64,000 nucleotides of DNA from JAIYDQ01 sp034408855 (GTDB lineage Bacteria; Planctomycetota; Planctomycetia; Pirellulales; Pirellulaceae): contig JAWXCK010000303.1 in assembly GCA_034408855.1 (NCBI GenBank), positions 7,115 to 71,114 of the forward strand. The letters run 5' to 3'. Numbering within the stretch: the stretch's first letter is position 1; the number at the start of each line of letters is the position of its first letter. A model generated the notes under the pieces. The model saw only the letters and a list, made by a program, of their open reading frames with translations, did not search any database and was not told the DNA's origin. The translations under genes were made by a program, and so were the position numbers. Positions 17,901-26,309 of this stretch are shown here, one piece after another.

Positions 17901-18980
17901 GCTGATTTGAAACTGATGAGAGCCCATGGAATGTTGCAGTACGTAACCGAGCATCTTGAGAAACTCGAAATGCAATCGCGAGAGAACGTGAGTGTTCAGG
18001 AGCGATGCGAGGCCTTGTTGAGACGCCTCGAAAAAGAAGTCGAAGATCCGACGGTTTCCGGAAAAACGTTGGCTGCACTTGAACAGGTGTCAGCAAGTAT
18101 TCGAATGAATCGACAGGAACTCGATACGGCCAATGTAGCCGCCAATCCGTTCGAATCTGGCAAAGTCATCGGATCGGCCATGGCTCGATTGGAAGAAATG
18201 CAATCGCGAATCATCGCAGATCGGCAAGGATATGCGGAAGCCGGACGTGCCGTCTCGGGAGCTGAACGGCAATTGGAAGTGGCCAGACAATTTATACAGC
18301 AGTCACAGAGCGATGGAATCTCCGATAGTCCATTGACCGTGCAACTCAATCAGCGAATAACGCAGCAGTCGCAACAACTTGCTTCGATTCGGCAAGCCTT
18401 GCGAGCCTCGCACGGTGATTGGGAATCGGTGGACGATCAAGCTTCTCAGTTACATTCGGATATTTCACAAGCCTCGGAAAAACTAAGCAATGAGTTGCAA
18501 GTTGCTAGTCAAGCACTTCAGGCGTTCCAGCAAGCATCGCAAAATGTCTTTAAGGCCGAACAATGGTCAGGCGCGTGGGGATCGCGAGTCCTTGGATCGC
18601 CAGGGGTCAGCGATTTAGAACGAGCCCGGGTCGGACTTCAGTCGGGCAACTACCAGACGGTTTTAGAACTCAGTCGGATTGCGGCTTCGGCAGCTCTTTC
18701 GGCCATCATGCAAGCCGAACGCGAGATCGCTCGACGTCGGATGGAAGAATCGCGAGCGGCTGAAATGGCGCGTCGAGCCCGCGAGGCGGCTAGGCGTCCC
18801 AAAAGTTCTAGCCGTGACTTTGGCGGCGGGATCAGCGACTTTTTTGGAAGCGGCGGATTCGGAGGAGGCGGCGGATTCGGAGGTTCATCTTCTTCGTCGA
18901 GGTCTTCTTCTTCGTCGTCAGGGTCTTCATCCTCGTCATCAGGCGGTAATTCGTCGGGTTTTAGTCGTTCAGGTTGGTAA
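14910..18980 (+). CDS. Giant membrane-anchored coiled-coil protein with Gly/Ser tail, TPM-like N-domain
   Basis: I choose the TTG at 14910 because GAGGAG lies seven bases before it and a clean signal peptide follows (FTVIYRSFWLVAVLAGFVGTGQLALSQ); an upstream TTG at 14811 lacks these features. The product is about 1356 residues. Residues 30-170 form a globular region that ends with KDGAIFVLFLRERKF, reminiscent of TPM domains, though the match is weak. Coiled coil runs to a membrane helix (about 392-418, VYAMLGILAAILASFLGYL), followed by roughly 850 residues of mainly helical coiled coil in the cytoplasm. A GETGK repeat sits near residue 558. The C-terminus is a Gly- then Ser-rich tail (about 1305-1356). 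TPM proteins of the YgcG type also end in Gly/Ser tails. Function unknown. Confidence 0.7.
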   Translation: MFTVIYRSFWLVAVLAGFVGTGQLALSQRQRLDVGPIAIESVNEVIQAWSVERHLFIKGEIGVGTQQLVVLQHWLAANGPHWTIVLLQSASGESFQASDGRTYSDMDAVEHALGYGLSNRTGFGALEHSTTKEKDGAIFVLFLRERKFSYFASDAQDRRGLGQSHWIGELDQPAFRAMRSGGRIIDAVKDTVQSINRRLDNAIQAEASAARRAADEQKRGIEFLKAGIETTRTSIQDVEKNAQDILAAHPSATGPLTQPTIKQWRSALEEIESQLTPEFTRANEQSLAKVADEIARFLNAFASAGDLTEQSAKLESRILALNKDPNGIANPFIEQTRKILSEAKLKADDGQLDVASLIAQAEVRLSQANNAIEQENQRIAEVNQKIEQARLLRMWVLRTVYAMLGILAAILASFLGYLNRQRRPAMVEAKKMFLEREQSVRKETDHIDQLFQRNREIIGSREKIDDRGYTGRTRIVSEAALESVDDLFVMSKEVNRVMEEARDWISPKNIFGKLINLISSFRYQRGVNHLSGTPLRFSKRGGLPWVLRDQIAAAADQGETGKGETGKGETGKGQTRSDAELPDEIAMTFEAVFQAFKQRGVEAQASLTTIEDSLSTVHESLQQLHEKLEEATQRELRLTFAAKQDGYFGIPKFVEILLPSIQEDLASADQLSTFDAVQACEGPIPNAARKLTEADQLSNELEATRRDIFPKLRQTAEELKGFGYASNWIDSALTAIAHRADQLIELAAKQSVATEIKEVSEVIENLNNNALSCVELAKAIQTEHRPSLSTLEENIRKARADLGQAMQLPSESMLRELDCDPDDSLAQARDNVEAAKTMLVQGRFEAAAAAIDTMRSELNRADAILRESKTAVESFNKVRLSNSQSLENLRARSSQLSQAVVRAKQAYAAAALVIHYSEVVSPQISMPSRGKLAAEISKQEPAEESSKPFDILPGARPADDLIDETVSAAQEIQRLLDLSDGEHRQGSVLKSANQLEEADLKLMRAHGMLQYVTEHLEKLEMQSRENVSVQERCEALLRRLEKEVEDPTVSGKTLAALEQVSASIRMNRQELDTANVAANPFESGKVIGSAMARLEEMQSRIIADRQGYAEAGRAVSGAERQLEVARQFIQQSQSDGISDSPLTVQLNQRITQQSQQLASIRQALRASHGDWESVDDQASQLHSDISQASEKLSNELQVASQALQAFQQASQNVFKAEQWSGAWGSRVLGSPGVSDLERARVGLQSGNYQTVLELSRIAASAALSAIMQAEREIARRRMEESRAAEMARRAREAARRPKSSSRDFGGGISDFFGSGGFGGGGGFGGSSSSSRSSSSSSGSSSSSSGGNSSGFSRSGW
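16581..16632. repeat. 15-bp in-frame minisatellite
   Basis: Three perfect and one partial copy of the 15-base unit GGCGAAACGGGCAAA in the coiled-coil gene, translated as repeats of GETGK. Being a multiple of three, copy-number changes would keep the frame. Confidence 0.9.
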
Positions 18981-18988
18981 CAGTTGCT

Positions 18989-19023
18989 AAAAATGCCCCT
19001 CGTTCGGGCGGTTTTCCTTTTTG
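18989..19023 (+). terminator. Putative rho-independent terminator
   Basis: Just after the stop of the coiled-coil gene there is an A-rich flank, a short stem GCCC/GGGC with a seven-base loop, then GGTTTTCCTTTTT. The stem is short, so this is a moderate call. Confidence 0.45.
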
Positions 19024-19078
19024 GCGAGGTCCTATATAGTAGAAATGCGTGGTGATAGGCATCGCGGTATCTCCAAGT

Positions 19079-19160
19079 TGTGAGCCGAACGATCTAGCGT
19101 CGGGCCCTTGACCAGAAAACACAGTGCTTCAGCGGCCCGCGGCTAACGCCGGCGGCTCAC
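19079..19160. repeat. REP-like element A, inverted pair
   Basis: Two related sequences face each other: GTGAGCCGAACGATCTAGCG at 19079 and a stretch ending GGCTAACGCCGGCGGCTCAC at 19160. They share the ends and core of the elements at 10882, 25966, 26190, 37659, 48081 and 53790. The whole interval 18981-19320 (340 bp) contains no gene: it has a terminator, this pair and a further repeat at 19211. Confidence 0.8.
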
Positions 19161-19210
19161 TATTGCAGCAAATACGCAACTTGCGACAGTTGAAGTTGAA
19201 GAGATAGAGG

Positions 19211-19236
19211 ACGCAAGCTGGAAGCTTACGCCACCT
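19211..19236. repeat. Short palindromic repeat (element C)
   Basis: The stretch contains CAAGCTGGAAGCTTACGCC, with AAGCTGGAAGCTT forming an imperfect palindrome. Only one clear copy was seen here; it looks like another class of short dispersed repeat. Confidence 0.4.
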
Positions 19237-19320
19237 ATACGCCGGCGATTTGACTTAGGGGCTACCGCTGGTTAGCCTAGATAGTAGTCGAATTCAGTAT
19301 CTAATCGCTGGGAGTTTGCA

Positions 19321-22300
19321 TTGACAAGTCTGCTGAGTCGACTGATCTTTTCTGGTTCGACTCGTCGAAATTCTAGCACGAGCAATCAACGGGTTCGCAC
19401 ATCGAAACAACATGCTAATCGCAAACTCCTCTTTGAAGGTCTAGAGGAGCGACGGCTCTTGGCGGTCGTTGGCCGCGTTGTTGAAGATAGTGTACCGCTG
19501 GCCGGCATCAATAACGGAGACCTCTCTTCAAATCCGTCGATGGTCGTTCCAGTTACCATGGTCATACCTACGAGTCCGTTTTTTTTGACTTCGGGCTACT
19601 TCTCGGCCGACGATGGTCAAAACGGATTTGAACTTTGGCGAATCTCTCCAGTGACGGGCCAGGTTGAAATGGTGGAAGACAGCGTTCCTGGAGGTGGAAT
19701 CGCGCCCGGAATCAACAGTTCATCTCCGCGATATCTGACTAACATTGCTGGGACATTATTTTTTGTTGCAAACGATGGAGTGAATGGCTCTGAGCTATGG
19801 TCAGTGAATGGCAGCGGCATCGCGACGATGGTTGCTGGTGCTTCGGCAGGCGGACTGAGCCCCGGCGATGGCAATTCCGACCCCACCGACCTGACCGTCG
19901 TCGGATCGAATCTTTACTTTGCTGCAACCGATGGAAGCAATGGACGAGAGCTATGGAAAGTCAACAGCGCAGGTGTCGCCTCGATCGTTCAAAGTACCGG
20001 TCCTGGAATCGGAATTCGTCCCGGATTTCCCGGATCGGATCCTAGCTACCTTACCAATGTCAATGGGCAATTATTCTTCAGAGCAAACGACGGTTCCAAT
20101 GGCAGCGAAGTGTGGCGTGTCAACGCATCTGGGATTGCGGGGATGGTTGAAGACAATATCCCAGGCGGCGGTATCGCCCCAGGATTTCAAGACTCCTATC
20201 CGAGCAAATTAACCAACTTCAATGGTTCGCTCTATTTTGCGGCCTACAACGACACAGAAGGGACTGAACTTTGGCGCGTCGAACCGACCGGCATTGCGTC
20301 GTTAGTTGAGGACTCCGTTCCAGGTGATGGAATTGCGATCGGATCAGGCAGCAGCTACCCGAGCTACTTAACCGAAAGCGGTGGTACTTTATACTTCCAA
20401 GCTTCGAACGATACCGTAGGTGCAGAGCTATGGCGAATTGGTGCCGGTGGAATCGCACAAGTAGTCGAAGCGGGAGTTGGTGGCGGGATCAATCCAGGTT
20501 CGGCAAGTTCAGCTCCCTCCTCATTGGCCAACGTCGCCGGCAAGCTCTATTTTCGCGCCAAGAACGATAGCGTCGGCTACGAGTTGTGGCGAATTGCCAG
20601 TACAGGGAATGCAGAATTGGTCGCGGATATTGCGCCAGGTACAGCCGGTTCAAATCTCAAAAATCTAACGGCTGTTCAAAGTCGGCTCTATTTTTCCGCC
20701 AACGATGGAACGCGTGGGGAAGAGCTTTGGACCGTTCAAGATTCAATTTCACCAGCAATGATCGTCGAATCGTCGCCGAATTTTGGTGGCATTGCCCCAG
20801 GTACCGAAAGTTCATCGCCTTCTCAAATTATTTCTTTCAATGGAAATGCCTTCTTCGTGGCCCGTAGCTCCGCTCAAGGTACCGAATTATGGCAAGCCGT
20901 TTCTCCGAATCAAGCGGCAGTTGTCTATCGATCGGTACCAGGCGATGGAATCAATCCCGGTGCCGCCGACTCGAATCCGTCCAATCTTTCGATCGTCGAC
21001 GACAAATTGTATTTCAGGGCTAACGATGGAACACACGGCGTCGAGTTGTGGTCCATTACCGCTTCGCCAGGACTGAACGTTCAAGCAACGCAAGTTCAAT
21101 TGGCGGCCAACGGTGCTGGGATCAACGATAGCTCGGCTAGTTCGCTCGCCAAGAATCTAGTCCTTATCAATGGAACGCTCTACTTTGTGGCATCCGATGG
21201 GACCAACGGAACCGAGTTATGGCGATTAAACAATTCGGGCGTTGCGGAAATTGTTGGAGTGACCTTCGGCGGTGGCGGAATTCGAGCTGGAGCAAAAAAC
21301 TCGAATCCGAGAGACCTGACGAACGTGAACGGTGTCGTCTACTTTAGCGCTGATACGGATACGGGGACTGGATTTTGGAGGATCCTCCCTTCGGGAATGG
21401 CCGAACTTGTTGTCGATAAACTGGCAACAAGCGGGCAGGACGCAGGCCCGATGACTCCTCGCACCAGCCTACTTACCAATGTCAATGGAATACTTTATTT
21501 CGTCGCCGCCGATAGTACCAATGGCAATGAACTTTGGCGAGTCAATGCGTCAGGCGCTGCTGAACTGGTCGAAGATGCCGTGTCAGGAGGTGGATTGAAT
21601 CCTGACTCGGCTAGTTCGAACCCGAATTTACTTATCAATGTAAATGGGACGCTATACTTTACTGCGTCGAATACGGCTACGGGCGAAGAACTTTGGACGG
21701 TGAACGGAAGTGGAATTGCCGAGCTCGTCGAAGACTCTGTTTCGGGCGGCGGAATCTATCCCAGCAATTATAGCTCCTCGCCTAAAGAACTCACTAACTA
21801 CAATGGCACGCTTTACTTCCAAGCCAACGATGGAACGAGCGGTCGCGAGCTTTGGCGGGTCCCTGCAAGCCGTATCGCCGAATTGGTCGAAGACAGTATT
21901 CCATTGGGAGGAATCAGTCCGCAATTTAGTTCCTACCCCGAGTTTCTCAGGACCCTCAATGGCACGCTTTATTTCCAAGCCAACGACGGTACCACTGGCG
22001 TCGAACTCTGGCGAGTAACGTCGTCGGGAATTGCAGAGAGAGTCAACGTCAGCAGCACAGGAACCGACATTAACCCAGGCTTAGCTGGTTCGAATCCTCG
22101 CGAGTTTGTGAATGTCAGCGGCACAATTTATTTCATAGCCAATAATCTTTTGAATGGCTACGAACTGTGGCGCATCAACGCATCGCGAGACGCAGAGCTC
22201 GTTGAAGATGCGGTGCCTGGCGGTGGAATACGACCAGGAGCCGGTGGCTCGTCACCAACCAATATGACCAATGTAAATGGTGTGCTCTACTTCCAAGCCA

Positions 22301-23910
22301 ATGATGGAACCAATGGCTTCGAACTTTGGCGAGTCACTAGCTCGGGTGTTGCCGAACTCGTTGAAGACAGTATACCCGGTGGCGGATTAACTCCCGGATC
22401 GGTCGGTTCCTACCCTGCAAGTATCACCGAGGTTGCAGGAACAGCATACTTTACGGCAACAGATTCCAACCGTGGACAAGATCTGTTCACTATCAACAGT
22501 TCTGGAATCGCCATTCCGATTCCTGGTGAAGATAACAACAACGAAATTTTGCCGGGCGTCGATAGCTCGTCGCCACAGTACCTAACGAATTTCAACAGCG
22601 TTCTATACTTTAGCGCGAATGCCGGACGTCGCTTTGGTACCGAACTCATGCGGTTAGCATTGAATAATATTCCAACGTTGACGCAAACCAACGCATCGGT
22701 GAGCGGTGCCGTTGGATCACAGTTCGTCAACACTGGTACCTGGAATGATATCGACCGAGACACCGTTCAGCTCTCGGCTTCTGTGGGAAATATCCTTCGC
22801 AATTCGAATGGTACGTGGAACTGGAGTTTTACGCCAACATCGAGACTTACCAATCAAGTCGTTCAAATTACGGCAACCGATATCTTTGGTGAATCGTCGA
22901 GTGTTACCTTTACGATCTCCGCGGCAGTGACCGTCGTGAATCGTCAAGTGTTCTACAATCGGGCAACCGCAACCAGCTACGGCAATGGAACTGGCAATCC
23001 CGTCAACGCGATCGATCCACTGAAAACCGCTTTGCTGCCGGGGGGAATCGCCGCGATCAGTAACTATACGAACTATCGCAATGGATTGAATGGTTTGGTT
23101 ATCGACGTCGCGGGTTTGGGTGCTGGGACGACCGTTGCCGACCTTCGCTTTGCAACTTGGAACGGAATCAGTGTGTCAGGCTTCCTTGCCACATCAGCCG
23201 TGCCAACGGTATCGCTGATCCCCGGTGGTGGGCTCAATGGATCGACGCGAATCAAAATCGAGTTCGCCAACGAAGCCATTCGAAATACGTGGCTGCGAAT
23301 CACATTGCTTGCCAACGCCAACACGGGACTTGATCTTAGCGATACGTTCTATTTCGGAAACGCCGTCGCAGACATGAACGTTGGCAATCTTGGCTCGCCG
23401 GTTACAGTAAGTGTCGACAATATCGATTACGCAAGCCTAAGGCGGAGTTTTTCCAACGCCGTACCCGCATCCAATATCTATGACGTCAATAAGGACGGAC
23501 GCGTCGATCCAATCGATTTGGCTATCGTCAATCAAAATAGAACGAGTCGCGCGCTCCGGTTGTTCACGGCTCCGGTAAGCCTTCAGCTCTTGTCGACATC
23601 GAGCCCACCGGTAAGCCTGTCTGGATTTTTAATTCCGACGACGGCTATTTTTAGCCCAAGTTTGATGTCGAGCAATTTCGTTGCCAGCCCACCGGCCACT
23701 GCTGTTCTTAGCAATGCTATGGTGCCGTCGCCGCCGGCACGTCTTCTCGGAAATGCGTCGCAACCGCCGCCTTTATCAGCGCCCCGCCCATCGGTCGGAA
23801 ACAATTCTAGTATGCTTAGTCCGGCAAGTTTGAAAATAACCAATTTCCTCGGTTGCGCATCGGGTACAATGGCCGAGGCGGTCGATCAATACTTTGCTCT
23901 CTATCGTTAG
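19321..23910 (+). CDS. LEPR-XLL surface protein with about 20 ELW repeats and dockerin-like motif
   Basis: A 1529-residue exported protein starting at a TTG with GGGAG seven bases upstream. Residues 38-50 (FEGLEERRLLAVV) are the planctomycete LEPR-XLL signal motif. From about residue 50 to 1120 it is built of roughly twenty repeats of about 55 residues, each carrying G-x-ELWR-x-N, an AELVEDSVPGGG-like stretch, then LTN-NGTLYF-AND. These resemble ELW-type repeats predicted to form a beta-propeller or solenoid. An Ig-like stretch (about 1120-1200) and a DUF-like beta region follow. NIYDVNKDGRVDPIDLAIV near 1385-1405 is a dockerin-type calcium loop. The tail is Pro/Ser-rich. It is probably a secreted or cell-surface scaffold protein. 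Copies 13-18 are the most alike, consistent with recent internal duplication. Confidence 0.85.
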   Translation: MTSLLSRLIFSGSTRRNSSTSNQRVRTSKQHANRKLLFEGLEERRLLAVVGRVVEDSVPLAGINNGDLSSNPSMVVPVTMVIPTSPFFLTSGYFSADDGQNGFELWRISPVTGQVEMVEDSVPGGGIAPGINSSSPRYLTNIAGTLFFVANDGVNGSELWSVNGSGIATMVAGASAGGLSPGDGNSDPTDLTVVGSNLYFAATDGSNGRELWKVNSAGVASIVQSTGPGIGIRPGFPGSDPSYLTNVNGQLFFRANDGSNGSEVWRVNASGIAGMVEDNIPGGGIAPGFQDSYPSKLTNFNGSLYFAAYNDTEGTELWRVEPTGIASLVEDSVPGDGIAIGSGSSYPSYLTESGGTLYFQASNDTVGAELWRIGAGGIAQVVEAGVGGGINPGSASSAPSSLANVAGKLYFRAKNDSVGYELWRIASTGNAELVADIAPGTAGSNLKNLTAVQSRLYFSANDGTRGEELWTVQDSISPAMIVESSPNFGGIAPGTESSSPSQIISFNGNAFFVARSSAQGTELWQAVSPNQAAVVYRSVPGDGINPGAADSNPSNLSIVDDKLYFRANDGTHGVELWSITASPGLNVQATQVQLAANGAGINDSSASSLAKNLVLINGTLYFVASDGTNGTELWRLNNSGVAEIVGVTFGGGGIRAGAKNSNPRDLTNVNGVVYFSADTDTGTGFWRILPSGMAELVVDKLATSGQDAGPMTPRTSLLTNVNGILYFVAADSTNGNELWRVNASGAAELVEDAVSGGGLNPDSASSNPNLLINVNGTLYFTASNTATGEELWTVNGSGIAELVEDSVSGGGIYPSNYSSSPKELTNYNGTLYFQANDGTSGRELWRVPASRIAELVEDSIPLGGISPQFSSYPEFLRTLNGTLYFQANDGTTGVELWRVTSSGIAERVNVSSTGTDINPGLAGSNPREFVNVSGTIYFIANNLLNGYELWRINASRDAELVEDAVPGGGIRPGAGGSSPTNMTNVNGVLYFQANDGTNGFELWRVTSSGVAELVEDSIPGGGLTPGSVGSYPASITEVAGTAYFTATDSNRGQDLFTINSSGIAIPIPGEDNNNEILPGVDSSSPQYLTNFNSVLYFSANAGRRFGTELMRLALNNIPTLTQTNASVSGAVGSQFVNTGTWNDIDRDTVQLSASVGNILRNSNGTWNWSFTPTSRLTNQVVQITATDIFGESSSVTFTISAAVTVVNRQVFYNRATATSYGNGTGNPVNAIDPLKTALLPGGIAAISNYTNYRNGLNGLVIDVAGLGAGTTVADLRFATWNGISVSGFLATSAVPTVSLIPGGGLNGSTRIKIEFANEAIRNTWLRITLLANANTGLDLSDTFYFGNAVADMNVGNLGSPVTVSVDNIDYASLRRSFSNAVPASNIYDVNKDGRVDPIDLAIVNQNRTSRALRLFTAPVSLQLLSTSSPPVSLSGFLIPTTAIFSPSLMSSNFVASPPATAVLSNAMVPSPPARLLGNASQPPPLSAPRPSVGNNSSMLSPASLKITNFLGCASGTMAEAVDQYFALYR

Positions 23911-23928
23911 TGTTTTCGTTTTGCCTGA

Positions 23929-23972
23929 AGGCGGGCTTGCAAATCAAATTGCCGCCTGAAAGCGGAACTACG
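23929..23972. repeat. Palindromic repeat element B
   Basis: TTTGCCTGAAGGCGGGC followed by GCCGCCTGAAAGCGGAAC, ACTACGAACG. The second unit recurs at 39460 and 50899, and in a diverged form at 53750. It lies between the surface protein and the first sulfatase. Confidence 0.7.
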
Positions 23973-24026
23973 AACGATAGAATATTGGTTCTGGCTTAAT
24001 TCCACCCTCAACGCGCAATTTCCCAC

Positions 24027-25319
24027 ATGATGACTCGAATACTTTCGTTACTTTGTTTGCTTTTGTCTTCAGCGTGCTTGTTCGGAGCGACTCCACCGAA
24101 CGTCGTCATGATTATCTCCGACGATCATGCGTGGACCGACTATGGTTTTATGGGGCATCCGACGATTCAAACCCCGAATCTTGATCGCCTGGCGAGGGAA
24201 AGCCTGACATTCCGTCGAGGCTATGTCCCATCGAGTTTATGTTGCCCTAGTTTGGCTAGTATTATTACCGGTCGATATCCGCATCAACACAAGGTAACCA
24301 GCAACGATCCTCCTGTACCTCGCGGGGGCACCAACGCGACGTTTCAAAAATCGGCGGCTTTTTTGGAAGGCCGCGAGATCATGAACCGGTATATGGAAGA
24401 AGTCCCAACGCTGCCAAGGCTTTTGGCATCGCAAGGTTACCTTTGTTTGCAGACCGGAAAATGGTGGCAAGGACACTTCAGTCACGGTGGTTTTACGCAC
24501 GGAATGACCAAGGGCGGTCGGCATGGCGACGAAGGTTTGGACATCGGAAGAAAAACGATGCAGCCAATCCAAGATATCATGTCTCTTTCAAAATCCGAAA
24601 GCAAACCTTTTTTCGTTTGGTACGCTCCGCTCTTACCCCATACGCCCCACACGCCTCCTCAGCGACTACTCGACAAGTACATGAGTCAAACAAGTTCTGA
24701 GCACATCGCCAAATACTGGGCGATGATCGAGTGGTTCGATGAAACTATCGGCGAGTTACTTGGCCAGCTCGATCAACAGGGCGTGGCCAACAATACGATC
24801 GTGGTCTACGTCTCCGACAATGGTTGGCTTCAAAAATCCGATGGTCAGAACTATGCTCCAAAGTCGAAGCAGTCTCAATACGATGGCGGTTTGCGTTCGC
24901 CGATCATGATCCGCTGGCCCGGACATGTTGAACCACGTATGTCCGATGAACTCGCCCAGTCGATCGATTTCATGCCGACACTGTTAAAAGCTCTTGGTAT
25001 GCCGCCTGCGACGCCAGCCGTTCCGGGTATCGACTTGCTCGACGCTTCGCAAGTCGCAGCTCGTAAAGAAATCTACGGCGAGTGCTTTACACACAACTCC
25101 GTTGATCTCAGCGATCCTGCTAAGAGTTTGCGATGGCGATGGACGATCGATGGTTACTCTAAATTGATCGTTCCCGATCCTACGAACGAACCGACAGCCG
25201 TTGTCGAACTTTACGATCTCGCTAAAGACCCGCACGAGACAACGAATCTGGCCGACACCATGCCCGCGCAAGTTTCTCAGCTTCGAACGAAACTCGACCA
25301 ATGGTGGCGGCCCCAATAG
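24027..25319 (+). CDS. Sulfatase family protein, atypical formylglycine motif
   Basis: A 430-residue exported protein with a signal peptide (ILSLLCLLLSSACLFGA). The sulfatase fold is evident: NVVMIISDDHAW holds the first metal aspartates, TPNLDRLARE follows, SLCCPSLASIITGRYPHQH is the active-site segment, and VYVSDNGW the second metal site. In classical sulfatases the modified Cys lies in CxPSR; here the motif reads CCPSL, so the Arg is replaced by Leu. Whether it is converted to formylglycine is uncertain. KTGKWWQGHF replaces the usual GKWHLG. It is followed by a convergent DUF4256 gene. It probably acts on a sulfated glycan in the periplasm, but the substrate is unknown. Confidence 0.88.
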   Translation: MMTRILSLLCLLLSSACLFGATPPNVVMIISDDHAWTDYGFMGHPTIQTPNLDRLARESLTFRRGYVPSSLCCPSLASIITGRYPHQHKVTSNDPPVPRGGTNATFQKSAAFLEGREIMNRYMEEVPTLPRLLASQGYLCLQTGKWWQGHFSHGGFTHGMTKGGRHGDEGLDIGRKTMQPIQDIMSLSKSESKPFFVWYAPLLPHTPHTPPQRLLDKYMSQTSSEHIAKYWAMIEWFDETIGELLGQLDQQGVANNTIVVYVSDNGWLQKSDGQNYAPKSKQSQYDGGLRSPIMIRWPGHVEPRMSDELAQSIDFMPTLLKALGMPPATPAVPGIDLLDASQVAARKEIYGECFTHNSVDLSDPAKSLRWRWTIDGYSKLIVPDPTNEPTAVVELYDLAKDPHETTNLADTMPAQVSQLRTKLDQWWRPQ

Positions 25320-25330
25320 GGAACGCTGCT

Positions 25331-25353
25331 CGAGGTTAATTTCATTAACTCGA
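25331..25353. terminator. Hairpin between convergent genes
   Basis: CGAG-g-TTAAT / ATTAA-CTCG forms a stem with a three-base loop, placed 12 bp after the sulfatase stop and right after the DUF4256 stop. No clear T-run, so only a possible bidirectional terminator. Confidence 0.35.
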
Positions 25354-25354
25354 T

Positions 25355-25918
25355 TTAGACCCTGAGCGATCCCCGGAACGCTCTGGCACCATAGTAAGAT
25401 TGCGCCCCGTTGTGATACACGAAGACATGGTCGTAGCGGCGATCGCAAAAGAGAGCGCCGCCAAGTTTTCTAATATCAGAAGGTGTTTCCACCCAGCTCG
25501 ACGTCTTCGTATCGAAATCTCCAAGCTTCTGTAAATCTCGATATTGCTTTTCCGTTAAAAGCTCAATGCCCATGGCAGCAGCCAAATCGATTGCGCTATC
25601 TTCCGGGGTGTGTTCTTTCCTTGACTCGAGACCCTCGCGGTCGTAACAAACACTTCGGCGACCTGTGGGGCTTTCCGCGGAACAATCATAAAAAACGAAT
25701 TCGCCCGCTTTTTTATCGTAGCCAACCACATCTGGCTCACCGCCGGTTCTTTCCATTTCATTGAGCGACCACAGTTTATCCGAAATTGCTTCGAGCTTTG
25801 CTTGTACCTTAGCCCATTCAAGACCTTTATGGCGATTCATATTTTTCTCAAAACGGGCCATCAATGCTTTGAGTAATTCATCGCGTTGCTTAGCTTTCAA
25901 CTTTTTGACTCTTTGCAT
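25355..25918 (-). CDS. DUF4256 family protein
   Basis: A 187-residue soluble protein without signal peptide. LLKALMARFEKNMNRHKG, EWAKVQAKLEA, LWSLNEMERTGGEPDVVGYD, FYDCSAESPTGRRSVCYD and the tail RRYDHVFVYHNGAQSYYGARAFRG are the conserved blocks of DUF4256, and the length is as usual for the family. Function is unknown. The start has an AGAGAGGAA-type purine tract upstream. It converges on the sulfatase gene; its upstream region carries repeats rather than another gene. Confidence 0.9.
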   Translation of the reverse strand: MQRVKKLKAKQRDELLKALMARFEKNMNRHKGLEWAKVQAKLEAISDKLWSLNEMERTGGEPDVVGYDKKAGEFVFYDCSAESPTGRRSVCYDREGLESRKEHTPEDSAIDLAAAMGIELLTEKQYRDLQKLGDFDTKTSSWVETPSDIRKLGGALFCDRRYDHVFVYHNGAQSYYGARAFRGSLRV

Positions 25919-25965
25919 TCCTCTCTTTTCCTCTCTGTAATCTTAAACGCGATACTGTTCAATTA

Positions 25966-25990
25966 GTGAGCCGATGGCGTTAGCCGCGAG
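25966..25990. repeat. REP-like element A, single copy
   Basis: GTGAGCCGATGGCGTTAGCC followed by GCGAG; same ends and core as other copies in the window. Confidence 0.8.
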
Positions 25991-26189
25991 CGTCATTGGA
26001 CCTTTACAATCGCGTAAGGCCCAAGGCTAGTATACTCGTTCTTGAAGTCGTGATAGCTGACGGATCGAGTACGAGTATCATTTCATTGAGTACGAGTACG
26101 AATTTTGTGAGACAACGGTGGCGATCAGCTTATTCGACAATCCAAAGTTGTTGGTGACAATTAAAGGTTTAGGATCGTTGGAGGAATAT

Positions 26190-26268
26190 GTGAGCCGTCG
26201 GCGCTAGCCGCGGGCCTCACGGTGGAAACGCTAACATAATACGCCCGTGACTAGCGCCATCGGCTCAC
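26190..26268. repeat. REP-like element A, inverted pair
   Basis: GTGAGCCGTCGGCGCTAGCC at 26190 and its near reverse complement CTAGCGCCATCGGCTCAC ending at 26268, with about 35 bp between. The pair could fold into a long hairpin. Confidence 0.85.
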
Positions 26269-26309
26269 TTACTGATGTGTAAATCACATTCAAACCGGAG
26301 AACTAATTC

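Larger units (their letters stand above)
25919..26309. other. Gene-free repeat-rich interval
   Basis: This 391-bp interval between divergent genes contains three copies of REP-like element A (25966, 26190, 26242), a direct repeat of GAGTACGAGTA (about 26076 and 26096), and no supported gene. Promoters for DUF4256 and the sulfatase should lie here but none was identified with confidence. Confidence 0.7.

Noticed and set aside
18886..18945. TCT/TCG-rich tract as a possible regulatory microsatellite
   Set aside because: It encodes the Ser-rich tail of the coiled-coil protein, in frame, with mixed codons.
19321..23910. Regular repeats considered as a CRISPR or tandem satellite
   Set aside because: The periodicity is of about 165-200 bp, in frame and diverged at the DNA level; it encodes protein repeats.
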